DNA of 62,655 bases from Phyllobacterium sp. YR531 (lineage in GTDB: Bacteria > Pseudomonadota > Alphaproteobacteria > Rhizobiales > Rhizobiaceae). A model generated the notes under the pieces. That model was not told where the DNA came from. It saw nothing but the letters and a program-made list of their open reading frames with translations, and made no database searches. This document shows positions 24,730 through 33,722 of this stretch, one piece after another. The stretch is from assembly GCF_000282595.1 (NCBI RefSeq), contig NZ_AKIZ01000024.1, positions 1 through 62,655 on the forward strand. The letters are read 5' to 3'. The stretch's first letter is position 1. Every line of letters begins with the position of its first letter. The position numbers and the translations under genes were made by a program.

Positions 24730-27146
24730 CGGCAGGTCACCGGCCCGATTTCGGATTGGCTGCCCGCCTGCGCCTGATAATCGAAGGAGGCGCTGCAGGT
24801 GCCGCCCGCCTCCGGCAATGTCACGGAGATGTTGTTTCTGACCGAGAGGCCGGTCAGCCATACGCGGCCATCATAGCCGACGACGGTAGACTCCGCGGAC
24901 CCATCCAGCTCTACGACGGAGCCAAGGGGGAGGGCCTTGCCTTCCGGTCCGGTCAGGCTGACAATTGCCGCATCGACCTTCCTGACACCGAAATCCACCA
25001 CAGCACCTGAGCGATCAGCTGGAACCACGTTGACCTCCGTGGACTCCGGCTGCAACTCAAACGGTATATTGCTCGGATCAATGGAAATTCTGTTGTTGCG
25101 ATAGGATTGTAGGGACGGAACGAAGGCGCGGCCACGCGAGTTGGTTTTGGTAACGCGGCTGCTATTAAGCGAAACATCGACATTTGGCCCACCGGCTTTG
25201 ATGACGGCGAATGCATCATCGACCCGGTTTGCCAGAAACACATCGCCGCCGGCCACGACGACGGAACCATCAATGGACGCACTCACGCGCCCTTGGCTGC
25301 CGGACTGGTTTACAGAGCCGGACAATTCGGCGAATTGTGAGCGGTAATGCGCATTTACGGACCGGGAGCCCTCGCCGCCGATGACTTCGTGGTCCTGCAA
25401 CGACCAGCCCACAGCACCATCCGCGAGGCGAACCGCCTTGCTTACAGATGTATCGAAACTGGTGCGATCGCCATTGCGGGACACGCTGGTGCTGGCCGTC
25501 ATATCATTGCCAAGCGGCACACTCAGACCGGCATATACGCCATATTCCTTGTCCTGACCCAGATCGACATAAGCACTGGCATAGATTGATACTTTGTCAA
25601 AAACGGTGCGGGACCAGGACGTGGTGATGATACTGGAATCGTCGTCATCGTCCGCGCCGCGTATCCGCGAATAACCGATACTGAGAGATGACGGGTCGAA
25701 GCCGAGCGGGAAGGACACGCCAATGCGGTCCACCTGGCGGCTTCGCGAAGAAATTGGGGCGTCAAAATGATTGGCCCTGTCGATCACCAGGCCGACATCG
25801 TTGTAGTCGCCTATCATTCGGTCGCCGCCAACATAGAAGGAATAGCCATAGCGTGCAAACTGATAGAAAACCGAAGCCTTGCCACCGGTTTCGCCGTCAT
25901 ATTCGCTGCCAGCAAACGAAGCACTGACAGATCCATATGGGCCAAGACTGGTAGTGATACCTGCACCACCGTTGATAAGGCCTCTCACGGTTTCCGCGTG
26001 CCCTTCAAGGGTCATCCAGTTGTTCAGCCCATAGCGTACGCTGCCGGATGCGGCGAGATCATGGGAATAGTTGAAGGAATCCGAGCCATAGCCCAAACGC
26101 GGGAACCCGATTTCGGCGGAAAAATCGACAAAACCCTTACGGAGCATATCGGGTGCAAAAAAGTACGAACGCTGGATGACGGATTCGCGCCCTAAAGCGT
26201 CTTTCATGACAATACGCGCATCGCCGCCGCCACCAAGGAAAGGCAATCCGCTAAAATCAAACGGGCCAGCCGGGACATCCCCCGAAAACACTTTCATATT
26301 GTTGAGATAAAGATCCAGCGTAGATGGGACTGATGCGGAGCCGCTCAGATTTGGTAGCGGTGATGTGACAAGATCCGGCCTGATGCTGAAGTTACGCCGG
26401 ATTTGCAGACCGCCGAGACGATATGAGCCACTCCACGACAGGGCACCGGAAGTGGTGTCGCCGACAAGATAATTGAGCATATTCTTTGGGTCGGTATAGC
26501 GCCATGAAGTATCCAGCCGTGCAAAATCGTATGAATCGCCGCGAGGGTTCATTCGGCCAAGCACGTTGCCTGAAATAGTACCAAAGGGCGTCAACAGCCT
26601 CGATTCGACAGTTCCGTTCAGCGTACTGCTGTTGGAACCCTCATCCCAATCACTTTGGGTCGTGGCGTATAAAGTGTAATTTGTCAGTAGGCCAAAGTCT
26701 GAACGCACCGCAGAAAGATCGATTGGCCGCCCGCCAGCATCCAGATCTATGGTCGCTGGAAGGCGTGCTGCATCCGGCGCAGTGAACGCGACCCTTTGCT
26801 GCGCTTCAATATATTGCCACGACACGTCCGGGAGGCTGTCCAGGGGGATCAAACCGTCACGATCAACCTTCCCGCGATCCGGGCGGAAACCTGCTTTGCG
26901 CAGATCATCGGGAGTCGCTGCCAGCTTGCCATTGGGAAGCCGCTGAAAATGCGCCAGTGCGCCTGTCGCGCTCTCATTCACGTGGACACTCAGCAGCAAT
27001 GCGTGAGGTGCTTCGGATTGCGGCGCCGCGGGAAGAATAGGCGGCAACTCTTGGGCAAACACCGGGATAGTTAAACTGCTTGCGATAAAACCAGCGAACG
27101 CCGCGCCAAGCTTAAGGTTTGACGATAACAGTTTGATCAACCGCAT
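24726..27146 (-). CDS. Fimbrial outer-membrane usher (Csu/FimD type)
   Basis: 806 residues from ATG 27146, which has GGGAG six bases ahead. It has a signal peptide ending VFAQ-E, an N-terminal chaperone-binding domain, a ~500-residue beta-barrel with plug (NNMKVFSGDVPAGPFDFSGL and GGGGDARIVMKDALGRE are family signatures) and C-terminal domains with a cysteine pair (TCSASFD...VTCR). It exports and assembles pilin subunits. It overlaps the chaperone gene at its start and the adhesin at its end, so the operon is tightly coupled. Confidence 0.93.
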   Translation of the reverse strand: MRLIKLLSSNLKLGAAFAGFIASSLTIPVFAQELPPILPAAPQSEAPHALLLSVHVNESATGALAHFQRLPNGKLAATPDDLRKAGFRPDRGKVDRDGLIPLDSLPDVSWQYIEAQQRVAFTAPDAARLPATIDLDAGGRPIDLSAVRSDFGLLTNYTLYATTQSDWDEGSNSSTLNGTVESRLLTPFGTISGNVLGRMNPRGDSYDFARLDTSWRYTDPKNMLNYLVGDTTSGALSWSGSYRLGGLQIRRNFSIRPDLVTSPLPNLSGSASVPSTLDLYLNNMKVFSGDVPAGPFDFSGLPFLGGGGDARIVMKDALGRESVIQRSYFFAPDMLRKGFVDFSAEIGFPRLGYGSDSFNYSHDLAASGSVRYGLNNWMTLEGHAETVRGLINGGAGITTSLGPYGSVSASFAGSEYDGETGGKASVFYQFARYGYSFYVGGDRMIGDYNDVGLVIDRANHFDAPISSRSRQVDRIGVSFPLGFDPSSLSIGYSRIRGADDDDDSSIITTSWSRTVFDKVSIYASAYVDLGQDKEYGVYAGLSVPLGNDMTASTSVSRNGDRTSFDTSVSKAVRLADGAVGWSLQDHEVIGGEGSRSVNAHYRSQFAELSGSVNQSGSQGRVSASIDGSVVVAGGDVFLANRVDDAFAVIKAGGPNVDVSLNSSRVTKTNSRGRAFVPSLQSYRNNRISIDPSNIPFELQPESTEVNVVPADRSGAVVDFGVRKVDAAIVSLTGPEGKALPLGSVVELDGSAESTVVGYDGRVWLTGLSVRNNISVTLPEAGGTCSASFDYQAQAGSQSEIGPVTCR

Positions 27147-27849
27147 AGTCATCTCCCTTGGCAGTGACCTTGACGTTGGCTCCGGCGCGGATGGCGTTTG
27201 CGCCCTTGGTGGTAACCCAACGCCTGGTAGAGCCAGGCAGGATGTAGCCATTCAAACCTTCACCGAACGAAGCTTTGGTACCTCCTGCAGTGACTGCCAA
27301 CCCGGCGATTTTTGCGTGGCGATTACCCGTATTTGTTGCTTCGGCGATAAGATTTTTTCCTTCTTTGCGAATGTTCCAGCTAAGCTCGGCACCGGCATTT
27401 TGCTCTGCAAAGAAAACCGGAATGGAATAACGGATGGCCATGTTCACACTGCCAGCGGGGCGTCGGACATTGACTTCTGGAATCTGATCAACCAGCAGCC
27501 GGTAACTCTTTTCTCCGGACTTGACTGGGAGCGCTGTCCGAGCAATGCGGATCGTGTAACTTACGCCAGGCTGCAGTGTTGCAGCTGGCGGACTGGCAAC
27601 AACATCCTTTGCCGGTACAAACTGATCTTCACCGTTGGCCTGAGACCATTCGAACACCCGGGCCTGAACATTGACGGGACGATCGCCATTGTTGCGCAGA
27701 TTGACGGATGCGGTCTGAGACGGAGCCGTCAGGTCTATCGAGACAGGCGAAACCTGTAATGGCGCTGCGGAGCCAGCGCACGAGAACAGTAGCGTTGAGG
27801 CAAAAAGCAAAACAAAAATCTGCTTTCGGAAAAGTGAGCATAACATCAT
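27112..27849 (-). CDS. Periplasmic fimbrial chaperone (PapD-like)
   Basis: 245 residues with a signal peptide ending near GSAA-P. Two Ig-like domains carry PapD-family features: SVNLRNNGDRPVNVQARVFEW, the G1-strand-like SYRLLVDQIP and SVNMAIRYSIPVFF. It would fold and cap pilin subunits by donor-strand complementation before delivery to the usher encoded next. Confidence 0.92.
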   Translation of the reverse strand: MMLCSLFRKQIFVLLFASTLLFSCAGSAAPLQVSPVSIDLTAPSQTASVNLRNNGDRPVNVQARVFEWSQANGEDQFVPAKDVVASPPAATLQPGVSYTIRIARTALPVKSGEKSYRLLVDQIPEVNVRRPAGSVNMAIRYSIPVFFAEQNAGAELSWNIRKEGKNLIAEATNTGNRHAKIAGLAVTAGGTKASFGEGLNGYILPGSTRRWVTTKGANAIRAGANVKVTAKGDDYAVDQTVIVKP

Positions 27850-28038
27850 TGAAACCCGGCCCCTCTGGGCGGCAAAATTGTTTGGTTCTGAAAATTTGAA
27901 TACTCATGCATTATGTCGCTCGCCAGATTTCAGGCGACATAATGCGCGAGCCGATAAGCCCGAAGCAGCGGTTTTTCACACAGACTATCTGTTCATCGAG
28001 CCATTGGAGCAGCGTGGCCAGACCCGTTGCGTGTTACG

Positions 28039-28569
28039 TCAGTATGTAACGGTAACGGTCACTGTATCGGTATAGCTGCCGGCAGCGGGTGTGCGTTGGG
28101 CTTCCACACGACCATAAATGTGATGTTTCTGTTCCGTGCCGTCTGCAGTTTCGGAAATTGCTGCGCCTGCCTTTCCCCAGATCAGCGACCGGTTAGCATC
28201 TTGATACAGTTGATAGGCAACAAACTCGGTACCATTTGTCATCCGCCGGGTGGCGGTATCGCCTGCCTTTTCGGGATTTAAACCTTCATTCAGTTCAATT
28301 TTGTAGGGCGTATCTTTGCTGCACTGAATCAGAATTTCGCGGGTGCCACGGGTAGTAGTATCTTCATCGATGTCTGTATTGAGTACGCCGTGAGCACCGA
28401 AATGAAGTTCTGCATCACTAATTGCAGATGTTTTTCCCGAAGTGTTTACTTCACAGGCTTTCGTTATTTCGATCTTGACTTGCAGGTTACCCGTTTTTGT
28501 ATCGGCCCAAGCGGCGTTGCTTGCCAAAAACATTGTGGAGGCTGCTAAAATTGATAGTGAAATCTTCAA
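28039..28569 (-). CDS. Major pilin, SCPU domain (CsuA/B-like)
   Basis: 176 residues, starting at TTG 28569 behind AAGGAG. The signal peptide ends at AWAD. The mature subunit has one SCPU domain with a cysteine pair (ACEVNTS, IQCSKDTPYK), the GRVEAQRTPAAGSYTDTV pattern and an alternating C-terminus TVTVTVTY. First in the fimbrial operon and so probably the main shaft subunit. A ~190 base gap to the chaperone may allow higher pilin expression. Confidence 0.88.
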   Translation of the reverse strand: MKISLSILAASTMFLASNAAWADTKTGNLQVKIEITKACEVNTSGKTSAISDAELHFGAHGVLNTDIDEDTTTRGTREILIQCSKDTPYKIELNEGLNPEKAGDTATRRMTNGTEFVAYQLYQDANRSLIWGKAGAAISETADGTEQKHHIYGRVEAQRTPAAGSYTDTVTVTVTY

Positions 28570-28811
28570 AATTTTTCTCCTTTATAAAAAGCCAAATGCA
28601 ATATCTATAATAAAATATTCAGATTCATCTCCGGTGCATAAATATATAATATATTCTTGGATTGTGTCTATTAATAAAATATGAATGATAAAATTTACTA
28701 CTTTAAAATGCATGCAATATATTCGCACAACTCAAAATAGTATAAATTATATACAAAGAATATATTGTCTATTTGTGACTACATTTATATTTGCATTTAA
28801 AGGAAGAATTA
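28570..28811. other. AT-rich promoter region of the fimbrial operon
   Basis: 242 bases between the pilin start and the PBP gene end, very AT-rich (repeated AATATATA, TATAATAAAATATT). No gene is seen. It must hold the fimbrial promoter. Its composition makes it a natural target for a silencer such as MucR, encoded in this window. This is inference. Confidence 0.45.
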
Positions 28812-30959
28812 TTAGCGTGCGGAAACTTTTGTCGGGAGTAGGGGCAATTTCAGTTTAGGCGCTGTTTTCAATGCCTGATCTATCTCCCGCAACACCTGTG
28901 CGGTAGCATTGGAGAGAACGCGGGGGCGCTCATCGGCCTTGATGATTTCGCTGTCCGCATCGGTTGCCGTATTTTCAGCCACTGCCTTTTCCTGCTTCGG
29001 CATGGTTGGATCAATGCCGGGGATAGCTTTCAGATCGATATTCTGGTGCGCATAATTCATGAAGCGCTGCCATGTCATCGCGGGCAATACGCCGCCTGTC
29101 AGTTCTTTGGTCGGCGTGAAATTATCATTGCCGAACCACACGGCTGCTGTGAAATTGCCGGTGAAACCGACAAACCACGCATCGCGATAGCTTTGAGTGG
29201 TGCCAGTCTTGCCCGCAACACGGGTCATGGGCAGAGCAGCGCGGCGTCCAGTGCCCCATTCAGGCACCTGAGACAGCATGATGTTCATGTTGTTCGCAGC
29301 GGTTTCGGTCAGAACACGATGCGGCTTGGCACCGTCCTTGCGCCAATCCCAAAGCACATCGCCATTCTGACTGGATATTTGCGTAAAGGCGTGGCGCATG
29401 CCGACAATGCCGCCGGTGGCAAAGACATTATAGCCTGTGGCCTGATCCATCACTGTCATGCCGGATGTGCCCAGCACCATGGTCTTATGTGAGCTGATGG
29501 GCGATTCAACGCCCATTGCCTTGGCCAATGCCACGATGGGGGTGGTGGTGAGATAATCCTTGGCAAGGCGAACCGGCACGGTATTGATGGATTTTACCAG
29601 GGCTGTGGTCAGGTCGATCTTACCCAGATACTTGCGGGAATAGTTCTGCGGTGACCAATTGCCCCATGAAACAGCGCCGCCCGAAACCAGCGTTTTCGGC
29701 GTCATGCCCTTTTCCATGGCCGCAGCGTAGACGTAAGGCTTGAACGATGAGCCCGCCTGCCGCAAGGCTGCCGTGGCACGATTGAACTGGCTGAGGCCAT
29801 AATCACGCCCGCCAACGATTGCCCGCACGGCTCCGTTGTTTTCAAGGACGACAATTGCCGCCTGTCCCACGTGATATTCCTTGCCGTACTGACGCAGGTG
29901 ATATTCAGCAGACTCTTCTGCGGCCTTTTGAATGCCGGTGTCGAGGGTAGTGCGTACAACAAGCGTATGGGTGCTAAGATTTTGAGCAACCTTGCGCACT
30001 TCATCAAAAGCCCAGTCGAGGAAATAGTCGGGGCTTTCAAGCCGGCCGCGATCAACCACGGTGGCAGGATTACGCCGCGCACCGACGACCTGGCCTTCAG
30101 TCATCAGCCCGCCTTGCACAAGATTGCTCAGCACCACATTGGCACGGGCACGGGCAGCCGGAAGATTGACATGCGGCGCATATTTCGCCGGTGCCTTGAA
30201 CAAGCCCGCCAGCATGGCAGCTTCAGCAAGGTTCACATCCTTGACGCTTTTGTTGAAATAGAATTGCGATGCAGCCGCTATGCCGAATGTGCCGCCGCCC
30301 ATATAGGCGCGGTCGAGGTAGGTCTGGAGAATTTCCTTCTTGCTCAAATTGGCTTCGAGCCAGAGCGCAAGAAACGCTTCCTTGATCTTGCGATCCAGAC
30401 TGCGCTCATTGGTGAGAAACAGGTTTTTGGCGAGCTGCTGGGTGATGGTCGATCCACCCTGAACCACTGAGTTGGCACGCAGATTTTCCGTCATTGCTCG
30501 CGAAAGGCCAAGGAAATCGATGCCGAAATGGTCGAAGAAGCGCCGGTCTTCCGTTGCGAGAACCGCTTTGATGACATGATCGGGCAGCTCATCGATTGGA
30601 ACGGCGCTGCGATGAAGAATACCACGCTGGCCGATTTCATTGCCGTAACGATCAAGGAAGGTAACTGCAAAGTCGTCGCGCGTGCGCCAGTTCTTGTCAG
30701 TCTCGTGGAAGGCCGGTATGGCCAGCGTCAGCATGACCACCGATCCTGCCGTGCCCCAAGTGAAACCTTCACCCAAAACTTCGATAATCGCGCGCCGCCA
30801 GCCGGAAACGTGGAAGCGGCGGAAGAATATGGTCAGATCTTCCCAAGTCTCCGCAGCGCGGAAGCGCAGCTCGTAAAGCGTTGAATCGATCCATGCATCA
30901 AGCCCAAGGAGCGGCGAGACTCTGAAACGCTTACGCTTATCTGGCTTGGTCTCTTCCAT
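28812..30959 (-). CDS. Class A penicillin-binding protein (PBP1A family)
   Basis: 715 residues from ATG 30959; the frame extends to 30998. A cytoplasmic basic region and one transmembrane helix (TAGSVVMLTLAIPAF) are followed by a GT51 glycosyltransferase (EDRRFFDHFGIDF, GGSTITQQLAKN) and a transpeptidase with SSFK (SxxK), SIN (SxN) and KTGTT. It polymerises and crosslinks peptidoglycan. All catalytic motifs are present. A single gene, divergent from a LysE exporter. Confidence 0.94.
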   Translation of the reverse strand: MEETKPDKRKRFRVSPLLGLDAWIDSTLYELRFRAAETWEDLTIFFRRFHVSGWRRAIIEVLGEGFTWGTAGSVVMLTLAIPAFHETDKNWRTRDDFAVTFLDRYGNEIGQRGILHRSAVPIDELPDHVIKAVLATEDRRFFDHFGIDFLGLSRAMTENLRANSVVQGGSTITQQLAKNLFLTNERSLDRKIKEAFLALWLEANLSKKEILQTYLDRAYMGGGTFGIAAASQFYFNKSVKDVNLAEAAMLAGLFKAPAKYAPHVNLPAARARANVVLSNLVQGGLMTEGQVVGARRNPATVVDRGRLESPDYFLDWAFDEVRKVAQNLSTHTLVVRTTLDTGIQKAAEESAEYHLRQYGKEYHVGQAAIVVLENNGAVRAIVGGRDYGLSQFNRATAALRQAGSSFKPYVYAAAMEKGMTPKTLVSGGAVSWGNWSPQNYSRKYLGKIDLTTALVKSINTVPVRLAKDYLTTTPIVALAKAMGVESPISSHKTMVLGTSGMTVMDQATGYNVFATGGIVGMRHAFTQISSQNGDVLWDWRKDGAKPHRVLTETAANNMNIMLSQVPEWGTGRRAALPMTRVAGKTGTTQSYRDAWFVGFTGNFTAAVWFGNDNFTPTKELTGGVLPAMTWQRFMNYAHQNIDLKAIPGIDPTMPKQEKAVAENTATDADSEIIKADERPRVLSNATAQVLREIDQALKTAPKLKLPLLPTKVSAR

Positions 30960-31223
30960 CGAAACTCTGTGCCTGCCCTGTAACCATATTCCATACAAAG
31001 AATATGATGTAACTGATTACGCTTAACAGCTTCTGAAGCTTGTTATTTTTAAGCGTTTTCTTGTCATTTCACCCCAACAGTCAGATTAGCCCTTTTTTAT
31101 GTCCTGCGACAAGTAGAGTTGGAAAATCCGGCTTCTGCATAACGGCGACATGCATGAATTTTTCGCTTGCAAATGGCCGTTTCCGATGGATTGCTGAGCT
31201 TCGGTTATAAACGGAGCAGAGAT

Positions 31224-31853
31224 ATGGCTATTGAGCACTGGTTGGCATTCGTCGCGGCATCGGCAATTCTTCTGGCTATCCCCGGGCCGACCATTCTGCT
31301 GGTCATCTCTTATGCGCTTGGGCACGGCAGACGCTTTGCGATGGCGACCGTTGCAGGCGTTGCGCTTGGCGATTTTACTGCCATGACTGCCTCCATGCTC
31401 GGGCTTGGCGCATTGCTGGCAGCATCAGCCACGATCTTTACGGCATTGAAGTGGATCGGCGCAGCTTATCTGATTTATCTTGGAATAAAGCTCTGGCGTG
31501 CGCCTGTTGCTGACCCGCAGAGCGGAGAAGCACCTGTCAGCGATGAAAAGGCGCTCAAGATATTCCTGCACACCTATGTGGTGACCGCGCTTAACCCGAA
31601 AAGCATCATCTTTTTCGTGGCGTTCTTGCCGCAGTTTCTCGACACCTCGAAGCCAATACTGATGCAGATGATTATTTTCGAAACGACTTTCCTTGTGCTT
31701 GCAACGCTGAATGCCGGGGCCTATGCGCTGATGGCATCCATGGCACGCCAGACAATCCGCAAGCCACGTGTCCAGCGTATCGTCAACAGAACCGGCGGTT
31801 CGCTGATGATCGGCGCAGGACTTCTGGCTGCGGGATGGAAAAAGGCATCATAA
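31224..31853 (+). CDS. LysE/RhtB family amino-acid exporter
   Basis: 209 residues from ATG 31224 behind GGAGCAGAGAT. About six hydrophobic segments, with the signature IPGPTILLV near the N-terminus and LNPKSIIFFVAFLPQF in the middle. A distant paralogue of the exporter at 3637-4269. Its substrate is unknown. It ends about 125 bases before the GTA cluster. Confidence 0.86.
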   Translation: MAIEHWLAFVAASAILLAIPGPTILLVISYALGHGRRFAMATVAGVALGDFTAMTASMLGLGALLAASATIFTALKWIGAAYLIYLGIKLWRAPVADPQSGEAPVSDEKALKIFLHTYVVTALNPKSIIFFVAFLPQFLDTSKPILMQMIIFETTFLVLATLNAGAYALMASMARQTIRKPRVQRIVNRTGGSLMIGAGLLAAGWKKAS

Positions 31854-31882
31854 GAAAATTTACCTTTATAGGAAAATAGTCC

Positions 31883-31911
31883 TTGACTGCGTAACGGTGT
31901 TGCTGTAGATA
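31883..31911 (+). promoter_or_regulatory. Candidate promoter of the GTA cluster
   Basis: TTGACT (31883-31888) and TAGATA (31906-31911) are separated by exactly 17 bases, close to the sigma-70 consensus. It lies 67 bases before the TerS start, in the only sizeable gap ahead of the cluster. By family knowledge, GafY/GafZ-type activators work at such GTA promoters. Confidence 0.6.
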
Positions 31912-31978
31912 TTGGTCATCGTCGGAATTGTGACCACGGGTCGTTCGCCAGCCAGCTGACACGCTTTAAGGATTATTG

Positions 31979-32515
31979 ATGAAAACGACCCTGTTTGCGA
32001 TGGCCATGCGCCGTCGCGGCGCATTTTCGCTGTGCCGGGAATACGGCATTTCGCCCGGCGAGATCGCGCCGCTGTTGGGTCTCACCGAACAATCTTTTCT
32101 TGCCGGACTCCATCGGGACGGGCTTTCGCTCAAGGACATGCAGGGCAATGGTCAGTTGCGTGCAGCCCGCAAAATAATGGAGCTTTTGCGCAAAGAACTG
32201 GAAACGCTCTCGGCAATTGAAAGCGAAACGTCGAGCAAAGCACGGCTTGATGCACTGGCGCTTCTTGCCCGAACAATCGACAAGGTGAGCGACCTGCAGG
32301 ACAGGTTTGATACGGCACGGGCGCGCAGTTCCAGCGGACTTTCGCCCGAAGAGCTTCGCGTCGTTCTGAAACGCATTGATGAGAGGATCGAAGAACTTGC
32401 TCACATCCGCGCAAGAGAGTTGGGCATTACGCAATCTGAGCAAGCGGGAGACGGAAGCAGTCGATCCGGAGTGGGTGTTCACGGGGCGGACGACACAACA
32501 GCCACCGCGAAATGA
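31979..32515 (+). CDS. GTA small terminase (RcGTA g1-like)
   Basis: 178 residues from ATG 31979, with AAGGA upstream. The N-terminus resembles a helix-turn-helix (CREYGISPGEIAPLLGL), and a helical, charged oligomerisation region follows (ELETLSAIESETSSKARLD). RcGTA gp1 has been reported to be the small terminase, needed for GTA DNA packaging. The last ~45 residues overlap the start of TerL in another frame. Confidence 0.7.
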   Translation: MKTTLFAMAMRRRGAFSLCREYGISPGEIAPLLGLTEQSFLAGLHRDGLSLKDMQGNGQLRAARKIMELLRKELETLSAIESETSSKARLDALALLARTIDKVSDLQDRFDTARARSSSGLSPEELRVVLKRIDERIEELAHIRARELGITQSEQAGDGSSRSGVGVHGADDTTATAK

Positions 32516-33689
32516 TTGGCATACCTGGCTGATCCTCGGCGGTCGCGGCTCGGGCAAGACGCGTATGGGTGCCGAGTGGGTCAATGGCATGGCTCACGCA
32601 CTCGCGCCGTTCTCCGACATCAGATCGATGCACATTGCACTTGTAGGCGAAACACTTGCCGATGTGCGCGAGGTAATGATCGACGGGCCATCCGGCATCA
32701 TGTCAGTGTCGAGAGTAGAGCGTCCGCGCTTTGAGATGACAAGGCGCCGCTTGCTCTGGAACAGCGGGGCGACAGCTTCGATGTTCTCATCGGAAGACCC
32801 GGAAAGCCTGCGCGGTCCGCAGTTTGACGCTGCTTGGTGCGATGAGCTAGCCAAGTGGAAAAATGTGCAGGCAACATGGGACATGCTGCAATTTGGTTTG
32901 CGGCTTGGTCAAAACCCGAAACAGGTGATCACAACGACGCCGAAACCCTTGCCACTTCTGAAGAAAATGCTGGCCGATCCAAGCATACCCGTGCGCCGCA
33001 TGAAAATGCGCGAAAATGCGAAATTTCTGGCGCCGGGCTTCGTCAAGCATATTGACGGACTTTACGGCGACACGCGCCTTGGGCGTCAAGAGCTTGATGG
33101 CGAGTTGATCGAGGAAAGTGAAGGCGCTTTATGGTCCCGCCTGATGATGGAAGAGGTTTTCTCCCCGGAGGTACCGGAGCTGAAACGTATTGTCATTGCT
33201 GTTGATCCGCCCGCAAGCGCCACGAAAAAATCAGATGCTTGCGGCATCGTTGCTGCAGGACTTGATGACAAGGGGATAGGCTGGGTGCTGGCCGATGAAA
33301 GCTTTGCCCCCGCCAAGCCGCACGAATGGGCGCGGCGCGCCATTGCCCTTTATTATCGGCTCGAGGCGGACCTGCTGATTGCCGAAGTCAATCAGGGCGG
33401 CGACATGGTGCCAGCGGTGATCGCCGCAGAAGACGTGAATGTGCCGGTAAAACCGGTGCGAGCCAATCGTGGCAAGGCGGTGCGGGCCGAGCCGGTCGCA
33501 GCACTTTATGAACAGGGCAGGGTGCGACATGCGGCACGGTTTCCCCTGCTGGAAGATGAGATGTGCGACTTCTCCCATAGCGGGCTTTCCACCGGCCGCT
33601 CGCCGGACCGGGTAGACGCGCTTGTCTGGGCGCTGAGTGAACTCTTCGGCAGGCGCGATATCCGGCCAAGGGTGCGCGTGGTTGGCTGA
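32379..33689 (+). CDS. GTA large terminase, ATPase-nuclease (RcGTA g2-like)
   Basis: 436 residues if read from ATG 32379; residues before DWHTWLIL already align with the family, so the overlap with TerS seems real. Walker A is GGRGSGKT, followed by Walker B-like AAWCDELAKW. The RNase H-like nuclease has acidic residues in IAVDPPA, IAEVNQGGD and DRVDALVWAL. It packages host DNA fragments into GTA heads. Confidence 0.93.
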   Translation: MRGSKNLLTSAQESWALRNLSKRETEAVDPEWVFTGRTTQQPPRNDWHTWLILGGRGSGKTRMGAEWVNGMAHALAPFSDIRSMHIALVGETLADVREVMIDGPSGIMSVSRVERPRFEMTRRRLLWNSGATASMFSSEDPESLRGPQFDAAWCDELAKWKNVQATWDMLQFGLRLGQNPKQVITTTPKPLPLLKKMLADPSIPVRRMKMRENAKFLAPGFVKHIDGLYGDTRLGRQELDGELIEESEGALWSRLMMEEVFSPEVPELKRIVIAVDPPASATKKSDACGIVAAGLDDKGIGWVLADESFAPAKPHEWARRAIALYYRLEADLLIAEVNQGGDMVPAVIAAEDVNVPVKPVRANRGKAVRAEPVAALYEQGRVRHAARFPLLEDEMCDFSHSGLSTGRSPDRVDALVWALSELFGRRDIRPRVRVVG

Positions 33690-33722
33690 TCCCTTCAAAA
33701 CATAGCAGAAAGAATTTCATCA

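Noticed and set aside
31021-31060. A bulged hairpin AACAGCTTC/GAAGCTTGTT followed by T-rich sequence
   Set aside because: It lies between two divergent starts, so no transcript would need termination there; probably promoter sequence or chance.
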